Of a stretch of DNA of 7,612 nt, positions 1 through 6,220 are shown in pieces. The notes beneath the pieces are model-generated. The model was not told the origin of the DNA and searched no databases. It worked only from the letters and a program-made list of their open reading frames with translations. The DNA lies in the NCBI GenBank assembly GCA_049516835.1, contig JBEKSR010000181.1, forward strand, positions 1 through 7,612, written 5' to 3'. Source of the DNA: Fen-178 sp049516835. Lineage in GTDB: Bacteria; Acidobacteriota; Terriglobia; Bryobacterales; Bryobacteraceae. Numbering within the stretch: position 1 is the stretch's first letter; each line of letters begins with the position of its first letter. The translations under genes were made by a program, and so were the position numbers.

Positions 1-580
1 CCTTCCCCGATCCCCCGCATGTGCTGCACGCGCGCCGGATCGAAAGAAAGCTCTGTTGGTACAGAATCTCCCCGCGGCCGTGGCACGTGGGGCACGCGGC
101 CGGCGAGGTGCCGGGCTCCGATCCCGCGCCGTGGCACCGGTCGCAGAGCTCCATCCGCGGCATCTGGATTTCGGCGCTCATGCCGAACACGGCTTCTTCA
201 AAGCCCAGTTCGAGATCGTAGCGGATGTCCTCGCCGCGTTGCGCGCGGCTGCGCCGCCGTCCACCCCCCAAGAGATCGCCCAAGCCGAAGAAATCGCCGA
301 GGATGTCGCTGAAATCGGCGAAGACGTCGGGACTGTAGCCGCCCGCCGCCATTCCCTGCAAACCCGCGTGGCCATAGCGGTCGTACGCCGCGCGCTTTTG
401 CGGGTCGCTCAGGACGCTATAGGCTTCGGAAGCTTCCTTGAACCTCTCCTCGGCGGCAGGGTCCTCGGGATTGCGGTCGGGATGGTGCTGCAGCGCAAGC
501 CTGCGATAGGCGCCCTTGAGCTCCTGCTCGCCGGCATCCCTGCCGACACCAAGAACCTCGTAATAATCTCTCTTCGACAC
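1..580 (-). CDS. dnaJ: Chaperone protein DnaJ (Hsp40), 3' part beyond the window
   Basis: DnaJ is the J-domain co-chaperone that delivers unfolded clients to DnaK and stimulates its ATPase in the cytoplasm. I translated the minus strand from GTG at 580, giving 193 residues before the window edge. Residues 1-70 are a J domain with the essential HPD tripeptide at 33-35. Residues 71-116 are the Gly/Phe-rich linker (FADFSDILGDFFGLGDLLGG). The cysteine-rich zinc domain follows, with three of the usual four CxxCxGxG repeats visible (CDRC 146-149, CPTC 163-166, CSTC 185-188). The fourth repeat and the C-terminal domains lie outside, since the family is about 370-380 residues. Start choice: SKRDYYEVLGV is the common family N-terminus. 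An in-frame GTG at 589 would add three residues and sits better relative to a weak AGG. No strong Shine-Dalgarno is visible. It follows grpE by 13 nt, so it is surely cotranscribed. Only the exact start is uncertain. Confidence 0.96.
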   Translation of the reverse strand, partial: MSKRDYYEVLGVGRDAGEQELKGAYRRLALQHHPDRNPEDPAAEERFKEASEAYSVLSDPQKRAAYDRYGHAGLQGMAAGGYSPDVFADFSDILGDFFGLGDLLGGGRRRSRAQRGEDIRYDLELGFEEAVFGMSAEIQMPRMELCDRCHGAGSEPGTSPAACPTCHGRGEILYQQSFLSIRRACSTCGGSGK

Positions 581-593
581 GGGATTCACTGCG

Positions 594-1133
594 TTACGGC
601 CTGACCGCCACCCTGACCCATGCGGGCCGGAGAAGCTTTCCTCTGAAATTATAGCCTCTCTGCAACTCGCCTAGAATCGCCTGGTCTTCGGCCTCCTCGG
701 TCTGGACCCGTAGCACCGCCTCGTGCCGGTTAGGGTCGAACTGCTTTCCCTCCGTCTCGATGGGCTCGAGCCCCAGTCTCTTCAGTGTTTCGTAAAGTCT
801 CTGATAGATCAGCTCGACGCCTTTAGCGTAGTTGCGATCGGCCGTTTCCACCTTCAGCGCGCGTTCGAAATCGTCCAGCACCGGAAGCATCTCCCGCACC
901 AGGTCCATCGAGGCGAATTGCAGGAAATCCGAGCGCTCCCGCTCGCCCCGCCGCCGCGCGTTGTCGAACTCCGCGCGGGCGCGCAACAGCCGGTCGCTAA
1001 GGTCGGCCTTTTCCGCCGCCAGCCGATCGCGCTCGGCGGTGACGGCCGCGAGTTGTCCTTCCACGGTGGTGGCGGGCACGTTATCGCCGGGAGGCACGTC
1101 GGAGAGATGCGGATCGGGCTTCTGGGTGTCCAC
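594..1133 (-). CDS. grpE: Nucleotide exchange factor GrpE
   Basis: GrpE is the nucleotide exchange factor that releases ADP from DnaK, acting as a cytoplasmic dimer. The 179-residue length is normal. Residues 1-22 form an acidic/proline-rich disordered tail. Residues 25-70 are a charged long helix that would form the dimer coiled coil. The conserved stretch around 51-92 (RARAEFDNARRR, then MLPVLDDFERAL) is typical. The C-terminal beta domain carries FDPNRHEAV (132-140) and GYNFRGKLLRPAWVRVA (160-176), both family signatures. The start is GTG at 1133, the only sensible start before the upstream in-frame TAG that ends hrcA. Its Shine-Dalgarno is poor (the upstream sequence is GTAAGCTAGTAGTA), so translation may be weak or coupled. 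It lies 63 nt after hrcA and 13 nt before dnaJ. dnaK, which often sits between grpE and dnaJ, is absent here. Confidence 0.97.
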   Translation of the reverse strand: MDTQKPDPHLSDVPPGDNVPATTVEGQLAAVTAERDRLAAEKADLSDRLLRARAEFDNARRRGERERSDFLQFASMDLVREMLPVLDDFERALKVETADRNYAKGVELIYQRLYETLKRLGLEPIETEGKQFDPNRHEAVLRVQTEEAEDQAILGELQRGYNFRGKLLRPAWVRVAVRP

Positions 1134-1150
1134 TACTACTAGCTTACACT

Positions 1151-1200
1151 GTAGGGGCCGCGCCCGCGGCGTGTGTCCCGCACGGCCCGGAACGCCCTAC
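1151..1200 (-). other. Imperfect GC-rich hairpin between hrcA and grpE
   Basis: Outer arms GTAGGG (1151-1156) and CCCTAC (1195-1200) can pair. After a bulge at 1188-1194, inner arms around GGCCG (1156-1160) and CGGCC (1183-1187) can also pair, sharing one base with the outer stem. The structure covers the hrcA stop codon and ends about 17 nt before the grpE start. There is no T-run, so it is not a classical terminator. It could be an mRNA processing or attenuation site, or simply chance pairing in GC-rich sequence. Confidence 0.3.
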
Positions 1201-2234
1201 AACTGCGCGCTTTCCAGCGCCCGGCTGGTCTGCCATACGGCCGCCATCACGCGCTCGTAGTGCATGCGCATGGGGCCCAGCACGGCCACCTTGGCGGGCA
1301 GCCCGCTCACCATCCGCACTGTCATGCCGATCAGCGCCAGGTCCTTCATGGCCGGGTGGGCTGCCTCCAGGCCGACGTGCACTTCCAGTTCGCCCGGCGG
1401 CTGCTCCAGAAACCGGTCGAGCATCTCGATCAAACGCTTCTTTTCCTCCAGCGCGCACAGCAACTCGCGCATCTTCTCGCGCGTCAGGTGCAGGTCCAGG
1501 CCGAGCAGGTTGGAAGCGCCTTCCATGTGCACCTCGGGAAGGGTGTCCACCTCCAGCAATCCCTTCTGGCACAACCACTGAAGCTTGCGCATCAGCGCGT
1601 CATAGAGAGCGCGTTCTTCCGCCATGCGGCGCAGCAGCTCCCGCCGCGCCGCGCCCAACTGCCAGCCGCTAAAACTGCGGTTCACGTAATTCCGGATGGA
1701 GGCCAGATCTTCCGGCGAGGCCGGCTCATCGAGCGCCACCACGCGGTTGCGCACCATGTGATCGCGGGTGACCAGGATCATGAGGACGCGGCGGTCGGCC
1801 AGCGGCACCAGCTCGATCTGGTCGAGCTCCTGCGCCAGCGCCGGGATCGCCGCCGCGATTCCCACGTTGCTCGTCAGCTCCACCAGGATATGGCTGGACC
1901 GTTCGACGCAAGCCCCCACCGTATCCAGCGAATTGAACTCGTTCCGCAGCCGCTCGGCTTCCGCCAAAGCGACGCGTTTGACGGTCAGAGAGCGGACATA
2001 GTACCGGAATGCCTTCTCCGTGGGAACCCGTCCCGCCGACGTGTGGGGCTGCGAAAGATAGCCCTCGTCGGCCAGGTCCGCCATCGCGTTCCGGATGGAA
2101 GCCGGGCTGAGCGCATCGCTCCGGCGCCTGGAGATGGTGCGCGACCCAATAGGCTCACCGGTCTCGATGTACTCGCGGACGATCGAGCTCAAGATTTCCC
2201 GGTGCCGCGTTGGGAGCGGCGTGTCCGACGTCAT
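1197..2234 (-). CDS. hrcA: Heat-inducible transcription repressor HrcA
   Basis: HrcA is the repressor of class I heat-shock genes. It normally binds the CIRCE inverted repeat and depends on GroEL for folding. The 345-residue length from ATG 2234 is normal. Residues 1-80 are the winged helix-turn-helix domain, with the family signatures GEPIGSRTISRR, LSPASIRNAMADL and GYLSQPHTSAGRVPT, followed by FRYYV. The rest fits the GAF-like and inserted dimerisation domains, and a conserved GLEAAHPAMKDLALIG-like patch lies near the C-terminus. I prefer the ATG because AGGTG (2241-2245) lies 6 nt upstream. An in-frame GTG at 2243 would add three residues, overlap that ribosome site and use AGGGG instead. 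It is the first gene of a minus-strand operon with grpE and dnaJ. No CIRCE sequence (TTAGCACTC-N9-GAGTGCTAA) is visible upstream, so its own operon may not be an HrcA target, or it may use a diverged operator. Confidence 0.97.
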   Translation of the reverse strand: MTSDTPLPTRHREILSSIVREYIETGEPIGSRTISRRRSDALSPASIRNAMADLADEGYLSQPHTSAGRVPTEKAFRYYVRSLTVKRVALAEAERLRNEFNSLDTVGACVERSSHILVELTSNVGIAAAIPALAQELDQIELVPLADRRVLMILVTRDHMVRNRVVALDEPASPEDLASIRNYVNRSFSGWQLGAARRELLRRMAEERALYDALMRKLQWLCQKGLLEVDTLPEVHMEGASNLLGLDLHLTREKMRELLCALEEKKRLIEMLDRFLEQPPGELEVHVGLEAAHPAMKDLALIGMTVRMVSGLPAKVAVLGPMRMHYERVMAAVWQTSRALESAQL

Positions 2235-2263
2235 AGACCGCACCTGTACGTCCCCTACTCATG

Positions 2264-2293
2264 ATCTTAATCGTCGCCAAGTGAAGAGGTCAA
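2264..2293 (-). promoter_or_regulatory. Sigma70-like promoter of hrcA-grpE-dnaJ
   Basis: On the minus strand TTGACC (2293-2288, 5 of 6 to the -35 consensus) is followed, after 18 nt, by TAAGAT (2269-2264, 4 of 6 to the -10 consensus). Transcription would begin near 2257, leaving a leader of about 23 nt with AGGTG before the hrcA ATG at 2234. The -35 overlaps a short inverted repeat, GGTCA-N12-TGACC (2288-2309), which could be an operator or chance. This is prediction from consensus only. Confidence 0.5.
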
Positions 2294-2475
2294 TCAGGGG
2301 ATCCTGACCGAAGGGCCGGCTCTCGAAATGCGTGAAGCGGGGGATAGCCCGTAAGCATGGGGCCGCCGTCGAAGCTAACTCGTTGATTTAAGGCCATCTT
2401 CGCCCGGAAGACCGTACAATCGCCATATGAACCGATTTTAATTACAGGTTAAGCGACTCTTCATGTGCCGTTCGC

Positions 2476-2481
2476 TATGAT
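2476..2481 (+). promoter_or_regulatory. Candidate -10 box for the small secreted peptide gene
   Basis: TATGAT matches five of six positions of the -10 consensus and lies 45 nt upstream of the peptide's ATG, giving a leader of roughly 38 nt. No recognisable -35 hexamer sits 16-18 nt upstream (the sequence there is AGCGACT), so the promoter may be weak or need an activator. The intergenic stretch 2244-2525 otherwise holds only this signal and the divergent hrcA promoter; I see no RNA gene in it. Confidence 0.35.
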
Positions 2482-2512
2482 AGCCGCAGGTGAATACGTT
2501 CGCCCCATCCCA

Positions 2513-2518
2513 AAGGAG
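2513..2518 (+). promoter_or_regulatory. Strong ribosome binding site (AAGGAG)
   Basis: AAGGAG lies 7 nt before the ATG at 2526. It decides the start of the small peptide: the reading frame is open back to a GTG at 2490, but that start has no comparable site and would spoil the signal peptide. It is one of the two clear Shine-Dalgarno sequences in this window. Confidence 0.8.
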
Positions 2519-2525
2519 ATACGCA

Positions 2526-2699
2526 ATGAAGAAGCTGATGACGCTGATGCTTGGCCTGTCGCTGGTTTTCGGCACCGTGGCCCTGGTTTTCGGTCAGGAC
2601 ACAACCAAAACGACGGAAACGACCACGAAGACGACGAAGGCCAAGAAGGCCAAGAAAGTGGTGAAGAAGACGGAGTCCACCACGAAGACAGGGAGCTAA
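2526..2699 (+). CDS. Small secreted Lys/Thr-rich peptide, function unknown
   Basis: This 57-residue protein begins MKKLMTLMLGLSLVFG, a textbook signal peptide with a basic start and hydrophobic core to about residue 22. A likely cleavage site is near VFG/QD (residues 23-24). The mature part is about 34 residues of almost only Thr, Lys, Glu, Ala and Val, in repetitive patterns (TTKTTETTTKTTK, then KAKKAKKVVKK). It has no cysteines and no likely fold, so it is probably disordered, strongly basic and exported to the periplasm or cell surface. I recall similar short signal-plus-Lys/Thr-rich proteins in acidobacterial genomes, all of unknown function. The AAGGAG site and ATG fix the start. The gene stands alone, divergent from hrcA and convergent with the membrane glycosyltransferase. 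It might bind polyanions or the envelope, but that is speculation. Confidence 0.8.
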   Translation: MKKLMTLMLGLSLVFGTVALVFGQDTTKTTETTTKTTKAKKAKKVVKKTESTTKTGS

Positions 2700-2728
2700 G
2701 CCCGCTTCCGGTAATGAGTCGCTGGGAA

Positions 2729-2757
2729 GCCGCGTAGCGCCTCGCGGTCTACGCGGC
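2729..2757. terminator. Perfect hairpin between convergent genes, likely bidirectional terminator
   Basis: GCCGCGTAG (2729-2737) and CTACGCGGC (2749-2757) form a perfect 9-bp stem with an 11-nt loop. It lies 29 nt after the stop of the secreted peptide on the plus strand and 35 nt after the stop of the glycosyltransferase on the minus strand, exactly where a shared terminator would sit. No T-run follows on either side, so termination would be atypical, or the hairpin may protect the 3' ends. Confidence 0.5.
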
Positions 2758-2792
2758 AATCCAGTGACAGCAGTGCAACCCTCCAGTTTGCC

Positions 2793-4253
2793 TCATTTCT
2801 TCCAGCCCCAAAAGATGGAGCAGTCGTCCATGTCCACGTGCTGCTGGTACAGTTTCTCCAGACCGTAGTCGTCGATCTGGTCATCGTCGCAACTATAGGC
2901 TGTCGCGAACCTTCCCGATTGCACCTGGCGCTTGACCTCGGCGGCGGTGATGATGTGCATCAGCGCCGCCTCCGCGGGCGGCAGATTGACCTTGTGGGAA
3001 TAGAACAACTCGAGTCCCGGCGGCGGCGTACGCCTCGTCAAAAAATAGATCGGCTCATTGGCGAACAGTGGTGCGTTGCGCGGCGTCACCTGGTCGACTT
3101 TGTTCGCCAACCGTTGGTATACGCTCCAGTTCAAGTCTCGCCGTTCATATAGCGATTTGCCCAATCCCAGCGCGAACAGCACCGAAACCAGCACCACCGG
3201 CCACAGCGCGCGGTCCGGTCCGAGCACCCGGGAGGCGATCGCGTACAGCCCCGCCACGGCTAGAATCGTCAGAAATGGCACGGTCAGCAGGAAATATCGC
3301 GCGAAGGTGGGATGGGCTCGGCCAACCCATGCGGAAAGGGCGGCCGCGAGCCACGCGCACAGGTAGAACTCCGCTTTCAACGCGCGCGGCCAAGCGCTTC
3401 TGCACACGACGTACAGCAGACCGAACACCGCCAGCAGGCCGAGCACCAGGGCCTGGCCGGAGTCGATCCAGGATGTCAGGATTTCGAGGTCGTGGCGCGT
3501 CGTCTCGGGCCAATACAGCTTGCGAAAGAAGGCGTGATACTGAAACACGTTGAACCAGGTCTGTCGCGGCCCTAGCCAAAACAGCCAGAACACCGGCGCA
3601 AAGGGAACCGCCGCTCCCGTGCCGAACGCCATGAGCTTCGTCCATCGGCGGCCCGCGCGATTGTAGAACAGCATCCAGCCGAGCAAAACGGGGGCGGCGC
3701 CAGCCGACAAGAGCGACGAACCGGCTGCCACGCCGGCGAAGAAGCCGGCTAGGGCGGGCAGGAGCGGTCCGCGTCGATCGACCGCGCGCACGGTAATCCG
3801 GAACGCCGCGGCCAGCGCGAACAGGCAAATACCGTAGGCCTGCGCCAGGGGCCCGAACTCGAACACCATGGCGTTCAGGCCGGTCCCGAAGCCGGCGGTG
3901 ATCGCGGCGGCGAGCCGCCAACTTGGCACCGGGAAGCGGCGGAACACAAAATCGGCCGTCAGCAGGACCGCGCCGATGGTGAACAACGCCGCGAAGGCGT
4001 GCGGCACGCGCCAACTCTGCCCCAACAGGCGCATCCACCCCGCGTTCCAGTACGCGTTTAGAGGCGGCTGCGGGAAGCAGAAATCGATGTACGGTCTTCT
4101 GCCGGCGTCCATCAACTGGGCAGCCAGCAGATGATAACTTTCATCCCAGGTGAAGGCCCAGGTTTGGGAGTAAATCAGGAGCACCGCGGCATACAGCGAC
4201 AGCACGCCGCAAAGCCACAGGTAGGAACCTCTGCGATCAGCTTCGGCGTTCAC
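2793..4253 (-). CDS. Polytopic membrane protein, probable GT-C (ArnT/PMT-like) glycosyltransferase
   Basis: From GTG 4253 the product is 486 residues. It has about ten hydrophobic segments, roughly at 11-29, 82-104, 112-132, 135-152, 165-195, 205-228, 266-283, 296-311, 319-342 and 350-365, followed by a soluble C-terminal part (about 366-486). The first loop carries WDESYH (36-41), matching the Asp-Glu loop motif of lipid-linked-sugar (GT39/ArnT/PMT-like) transferases. HPTFARYFLLTVPFL (314-328) resembles the late Arg-containing helix of that family. By family analogy it would transfer a sugar from a polyprenyl phosphate donor on the outer face of the inner membrane; the substrate cannot be told. 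The reading frame is open upstream to 4781, but that extension is antisense to a pseudogene and crosses a palindrome, so I reject it. GTG 4274 is an alternative start. No good ribosome site is seen at either. Confidence 0.72.
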   Translation of the reverse strand: MNAEADRRGSYLWLCGVLSLYAAVLLIYSQTWAFTWDESYHLLAAQLMDAGRRPYIDFCFPQPPLNAYWNAGWMRLLGQSWRVPHAFAALFTIGAVLLTADFVFRRFPVPSWRLAAAITAGFGTGLNAMVFEFGPLAQAYGICLFALAAAFRITVRAVDRRGPLLPALAGFFAGVAAGSSLLSAGAAPVLLGWMLFYNRAGRRWTKLMAFGTGAAVPFAPVFWLFWLGPRQTWFNVFQYHAFFRKLYWPETTRHDLEILTSWIDSGQALVLGLLAVFGLLYVVCRSAWPRALKAEFYLCAWLAAALSAWVGRAHPTFARYFLLTVPFLTILAVAGLYAIASRVLGPDRALWPVVLVSVLFALGLGKSLYERRDLNWSVYQRLANKVDQVTPRNAPLFANEPIYFLTRRTPPPGLELFYSHKVNLPPAEAALMHIITAAEVKRQVQSGRFATAYSCDDDQIDDYGLEKLYQQHVDMDDCSIFWGWKK

Positions 4254-4317
4254 AAACGAAGGCAAATCCAGCACTAGCCATTGTGACACGCAGGCAGCTA
4301 CTGGGAAAGTGGTGCCG

Positions 4318-4371
4318 TCGTAATCCCTCCGTTTCAGGGACAGGACTGTCCCCGAGACTGAGGGATTACGA
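4318..4371. repeat. 54-bp imperfect palindrome (REP/MITE-like)
   Basis: Arms TCGTAATCCCTC (4318-4329) and GAGGGATTACGA (4360-4371) are perfect 12-bp inverted repeats. The symmetry continues inward to a GGGACAG/CTGTCCC core (4337-4343 and 4346-4352). In all, 23 of 27 base pairs match, with one further G-T pair. It lies between the glycosyltransferase start (minus) and the methyltransferase pseudogene (plus). There is no T-run, which argues against a simple terminator. Extragenic palindromes and miniature transposon remnants look like this, but only one copy is in the window. Confidence 0.7.
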
Positions 4372-4380
4372 TCTGGCAGA

Positions 4381-5496
4381 GTCTTCGAGAGCCCCCACGC
4401 GGCCCGTTGGTGCATAATACTCAAGCCAATCGCCGGCGCTGATTGGGACGAGATTCCATGGGGTTTCGATGGCTTCATCGGCGGGCTGCATGCCGCCGCG
4501 GGGCAACCCGAGGCCGGGGAGGAATCGCGCGGGCGGCCGTGCTCGCGACGCTCCTCGCCGCCGTTCAGACACCGCTGCTCTCGGCCGGTCTGGCGGCGGT
4601 CGAACGCGGCAAACGGCAACTCCTGAACCAACGGGAAGTTGGGAATGAAGTCGCCGTGGCCCCTGGAACCGAGGCCGCGGTGAAAGACTACTTCTTTTCC
4701 TTTCGCAACTGTCAGGACCTCATGCTGTTTCGTCCCAGGTTCGGCTAGTACTCGAATGGCTCCGCCAGTTTCGTGGGGCATTGGAGCACCTACCCGGTGG
4801 TGTTGGCGCCCTGTTTTGGCCAGATGATCGCGGAGCAGATCTTCCGCATGTGGAGCGGCATGCGGCGGTCCGGAACGCTGGCGGCGGAGGAACCGTTCCC
4901 GATCGCGGAATTTGGCGCCGGCAACGGATCGCTCGCCGAATCCATTCTCGATTACATCGGCCAGCAGTCCAAGACGGCATCCGACAAGCGATGGCGTGAT
5001 TCTGGGGGCAAGCGGTTTATGCCTGCTACGATCGATCGTCCGCCCTCAGTGCGGCGCAGCGCCAGCGAAATGCCCGCTTCGGAAGACGGTTTGAGGCGCG
5101 CGTTGGAGACGCGACCGACCCCACCGCCATGATCGCCCCTGGCAGCCTGAAAGGGATCGTGCTTTCGAACGAGATGCTGGACAATTTCAGCGTGCCAAGG
5201 TCATCCTCTCACCGGGGAGTTCCGCGGAAGTGGCGCTCATCGTACCCTGGCTGGCTCCGGAAGTCCGGCGCGACATCGGCGAACGTGTCCCAGCGGGTAT
5301 CAAGAAGCTTGTTGCCGGGGATAACCAGGCGATTCAGACGACGTTCTCTTCCGGCGGGAGCGGGCCAAAGATCTACCTGAGCCGGGCGGCATTCATCGCG
5401 ATTCTGGAATGGCTGGCTGCCTCGCCGGTACGCGCCCCTATGCTCTGCCGGCTGAAAGCTCCGACCATGACCGCCGCGGATTTACTGCCGGCGTGA
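4381..5496 (+). pseudogene. Broken MidA-like (COG1565) SAM-dependent methyltransferase
   Basis: Plus-strand coding similarity runs through three frames. From about 4381 to 4540 one frame reads ADWDEIPWGFDGFIGGL. A second frame then gives SAGLAAVERGKRQLL and KDYFFSFRN, hits TAG at 4746-4748 and continues in the same frame with STYPVVLAPCFGQMIAEQIF. It then reaches motif I, AEFGAGNGSLAESIL (about 4906-4950), the glycine-rich SAM-binding loop. Near 4985-5025 the frame shifts to VYACYDRS, RFEARVGDATDPT and LKGIVLSNEMLDNFSV (5147-5194), where the NE-LD motif is typical of MidA relatives. Near 5195 it shifts again to VILSPGSSAEVALIVPWLAP, ending at TGA 5494-5496. One stop plus about three frameshifts means no full protein is made. 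Intact family members methylate protein targets (human NDUFAF7 modifies a complex I subunit); the target here is unknown. Neighbouring genes are intact, so sequencing error is unlikely. The 5' end is uncertain. Confidence 0.83.
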
Positions 5497-5510
5497 CTCA
5501 GCGGCCGGCA
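5486..5510. terminator. Short hairpin between the pseudogene and the dksA-like gene
   Basis: TGCCGGC (5486-5492) and GCCGGCA (5504-5510) form a perfect 7-bp stem with an 11-nt loop that contains the pseudogene's stop. It ends 4 nt after the dksA-like stop on the minus strand. No T-run follows in either direction, so a role as terminator of the two convergent units is only plausible. Confidence 0.35.
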
Positions 5511-5514
5511 AGCT

Positions 5515-5928
5515 TCATCGATCGGCTTGCTGGTACTCGTCGATGACCTCGCCGTCGGCGATGCGGGCGGCGATCCGCTCCTGGCACGTCACGCAGTAGC
5601 GGGCCCAGGGCACCGCTTCCAACCGCTTGGCCGAAATCGGCTCGTCACACTCCAGACAAATTCCGAAGTGGTCGTGATCGATCCGGTGCAGTGCGTCCGA
5701 AACCTCGCGCAGCAGCTTCATATCGATCGTATTGCGGTTCAAGAAGATCCATTCCTCGTGATGCTGCTGGCTGAGGTCGCCCTCATCGGAGGGAACATCC
5801 AGGCGAGCGACCACCTGGGCCGCTTTCTGGGCGGACATACTGCGACGGACTTCCTCGGCTTTCGCCTCCAGCACCTTGCGGTACCTGGCGAGATTGGGCT
5901 TGGGTCCGTTCTTGTTAACCGTTTTCAT
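5515..5928 (-). CDS. DksA/TraR-family C4 zinc-finger transcription regulator
   Basis: The 137-residue protein has the DksA layout. A helical N-terminal part (about 13-85) would form the coiled coil that enters the RNA polymerase secondary channel. A C-terminal four-cysteine zinc finger follows, CLEC (91-94) and CVTC (112-115), with the family spacing and the text GICLECDEPISAKRLEAVP. The coiled-coil tip motif DxxDxA of E. coli DksA may correspond to DEGDLS (48-53), keeping both aspartates but with Ser for Ala; I infer this from position. The known family role is to tune promoter opening, often with ppGpp. I give no gene symbol because this family has many paralogues besides true DksA. The start is ATG 5928; upstream GTAAAGAAC is only a weak ribosome site. 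It is a single-gene unit with its own promoter. Confidence 0.92.
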   Translation of the reverse strand: MKTVNKNGPKPNLARYRKVLEAKAEEVRRSMSAQKAAQVVARLDVPSDEGDLSQQHHEEWIFLNRNTIDMKLLREVSDALHRIDHDHFGICLECDEPISAKRLEAVPWARYCVTCQERIAARIADGEVIDEYQQADR

Positions 5929-6031
5929 GTTCTTTACAAATACCGATCACAGCCGACCAGATGCATAAGACGCACATCCAACACCAAAAGTTTCAGGCTC
6001 TGGAGGGGATCGCAGCGGCGCGGAATGGAAA

Positions 6032-6061
6032 AGTATAGCTGGCGTAGAGGAGAAAAGTCAA
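6032..6061 (-). promoter_or_regulatory. Strong sigma70-like promoter of the dksA-like gene
   Basis: Minus-strand TTGACT (6061-6056, 5 of 6) and TATACT (6037-6032, 5 of 6) are separated by 18 nt, the best promoter match in the window. Transcription would start near 6025, giving an unusually long leader of about 97 nt before the ATG at 5928. I see no convincing riboswitch or attenuator fold in that leader (5929-6025). Confidence 0.65.
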
Positions 6062-6085
6062 ACGCGCATGCCAGTTTACAAACCC

Positions 6086-6220
6086 TTACAAGGGCCCGGT
6101 GACAGTATCTTTCGGCCAGAACTTGCCAACCTGCCGCTTGTTGGGGAGCCAGCGTCGCCGATGGGGCGCGAACTTCTCACGCACCGCGGCGGGGATGGAC
6201 GCCAGCCCCCAAAAAAACAA
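6086..6220 (-). pseudogene. Unrecognised coding-like remnant downstream of fabF
   Basis: The minus strand here is open and reads IPAAVREKFAPHRRRWLP, then NKRQVGKFWPKDTVTGPL and TAA at 6086-6088. Third codon positions are mostly G or C, as in the real genes. There is no plausible start with a ribosome site: TTG 6220 falls in the T-run of the fabF terminator and GTG 6184 would leave only 32 residues. The frame is the same as fabF beyond its stop. I do not recognise the family. It could be the 3' end of a gene cut off by the adjacent repeat, or a non-coding stretch that happens to be open. The plus-strand frame over the same bases looks less protein-like. Confidence 0.25.

Noticed and set aside
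1131..1199. hrcA and grpE are in the same frame, separated by one TAG and 21 open codons, suggesting a readthrough fusion.
   Set aside because: In GC-rich DNA a short open stretch in the same frame is common by chance, and both proteins are complete and of normal length.
1173..2264. Long plus-strand open frame (363 codons) opposite hrcA.
   Set aside because: It is antisense to a clear HrcA; its His/Gln/Arg-rich translation is the usual shadow of a GC-rich gene.
2397..2412. TCTTC-GCCCG-GAAGA small dyad in the hrcA/peptide intergenic region.
   Set aside because: The arms are only five bases, do not align with either promoter and have no T-run.
3145..4038. Second minus-strand open frame of 297 codons inside the glycosyltransferase.
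   Set aside because: It is Arg/Pro-rich and lacks hydrophobic segments, while the overlapping frame shows proper membrane helices and the WDESYH motif.
5919..5981. Small upstream open frame (MCVLCIWSAVIG...) overlapping the dksA-like start.
   Set aside because: It has only a weak ribosome site and could be chance; nothing supports translation.
6083..6094. CCCTT-AC-AAGGG small palindrome upstream of the dksA-like promoter.
   Set aside because: Five-base arms with a two-base loop cannot fold as a hairpin and are expected by chance.
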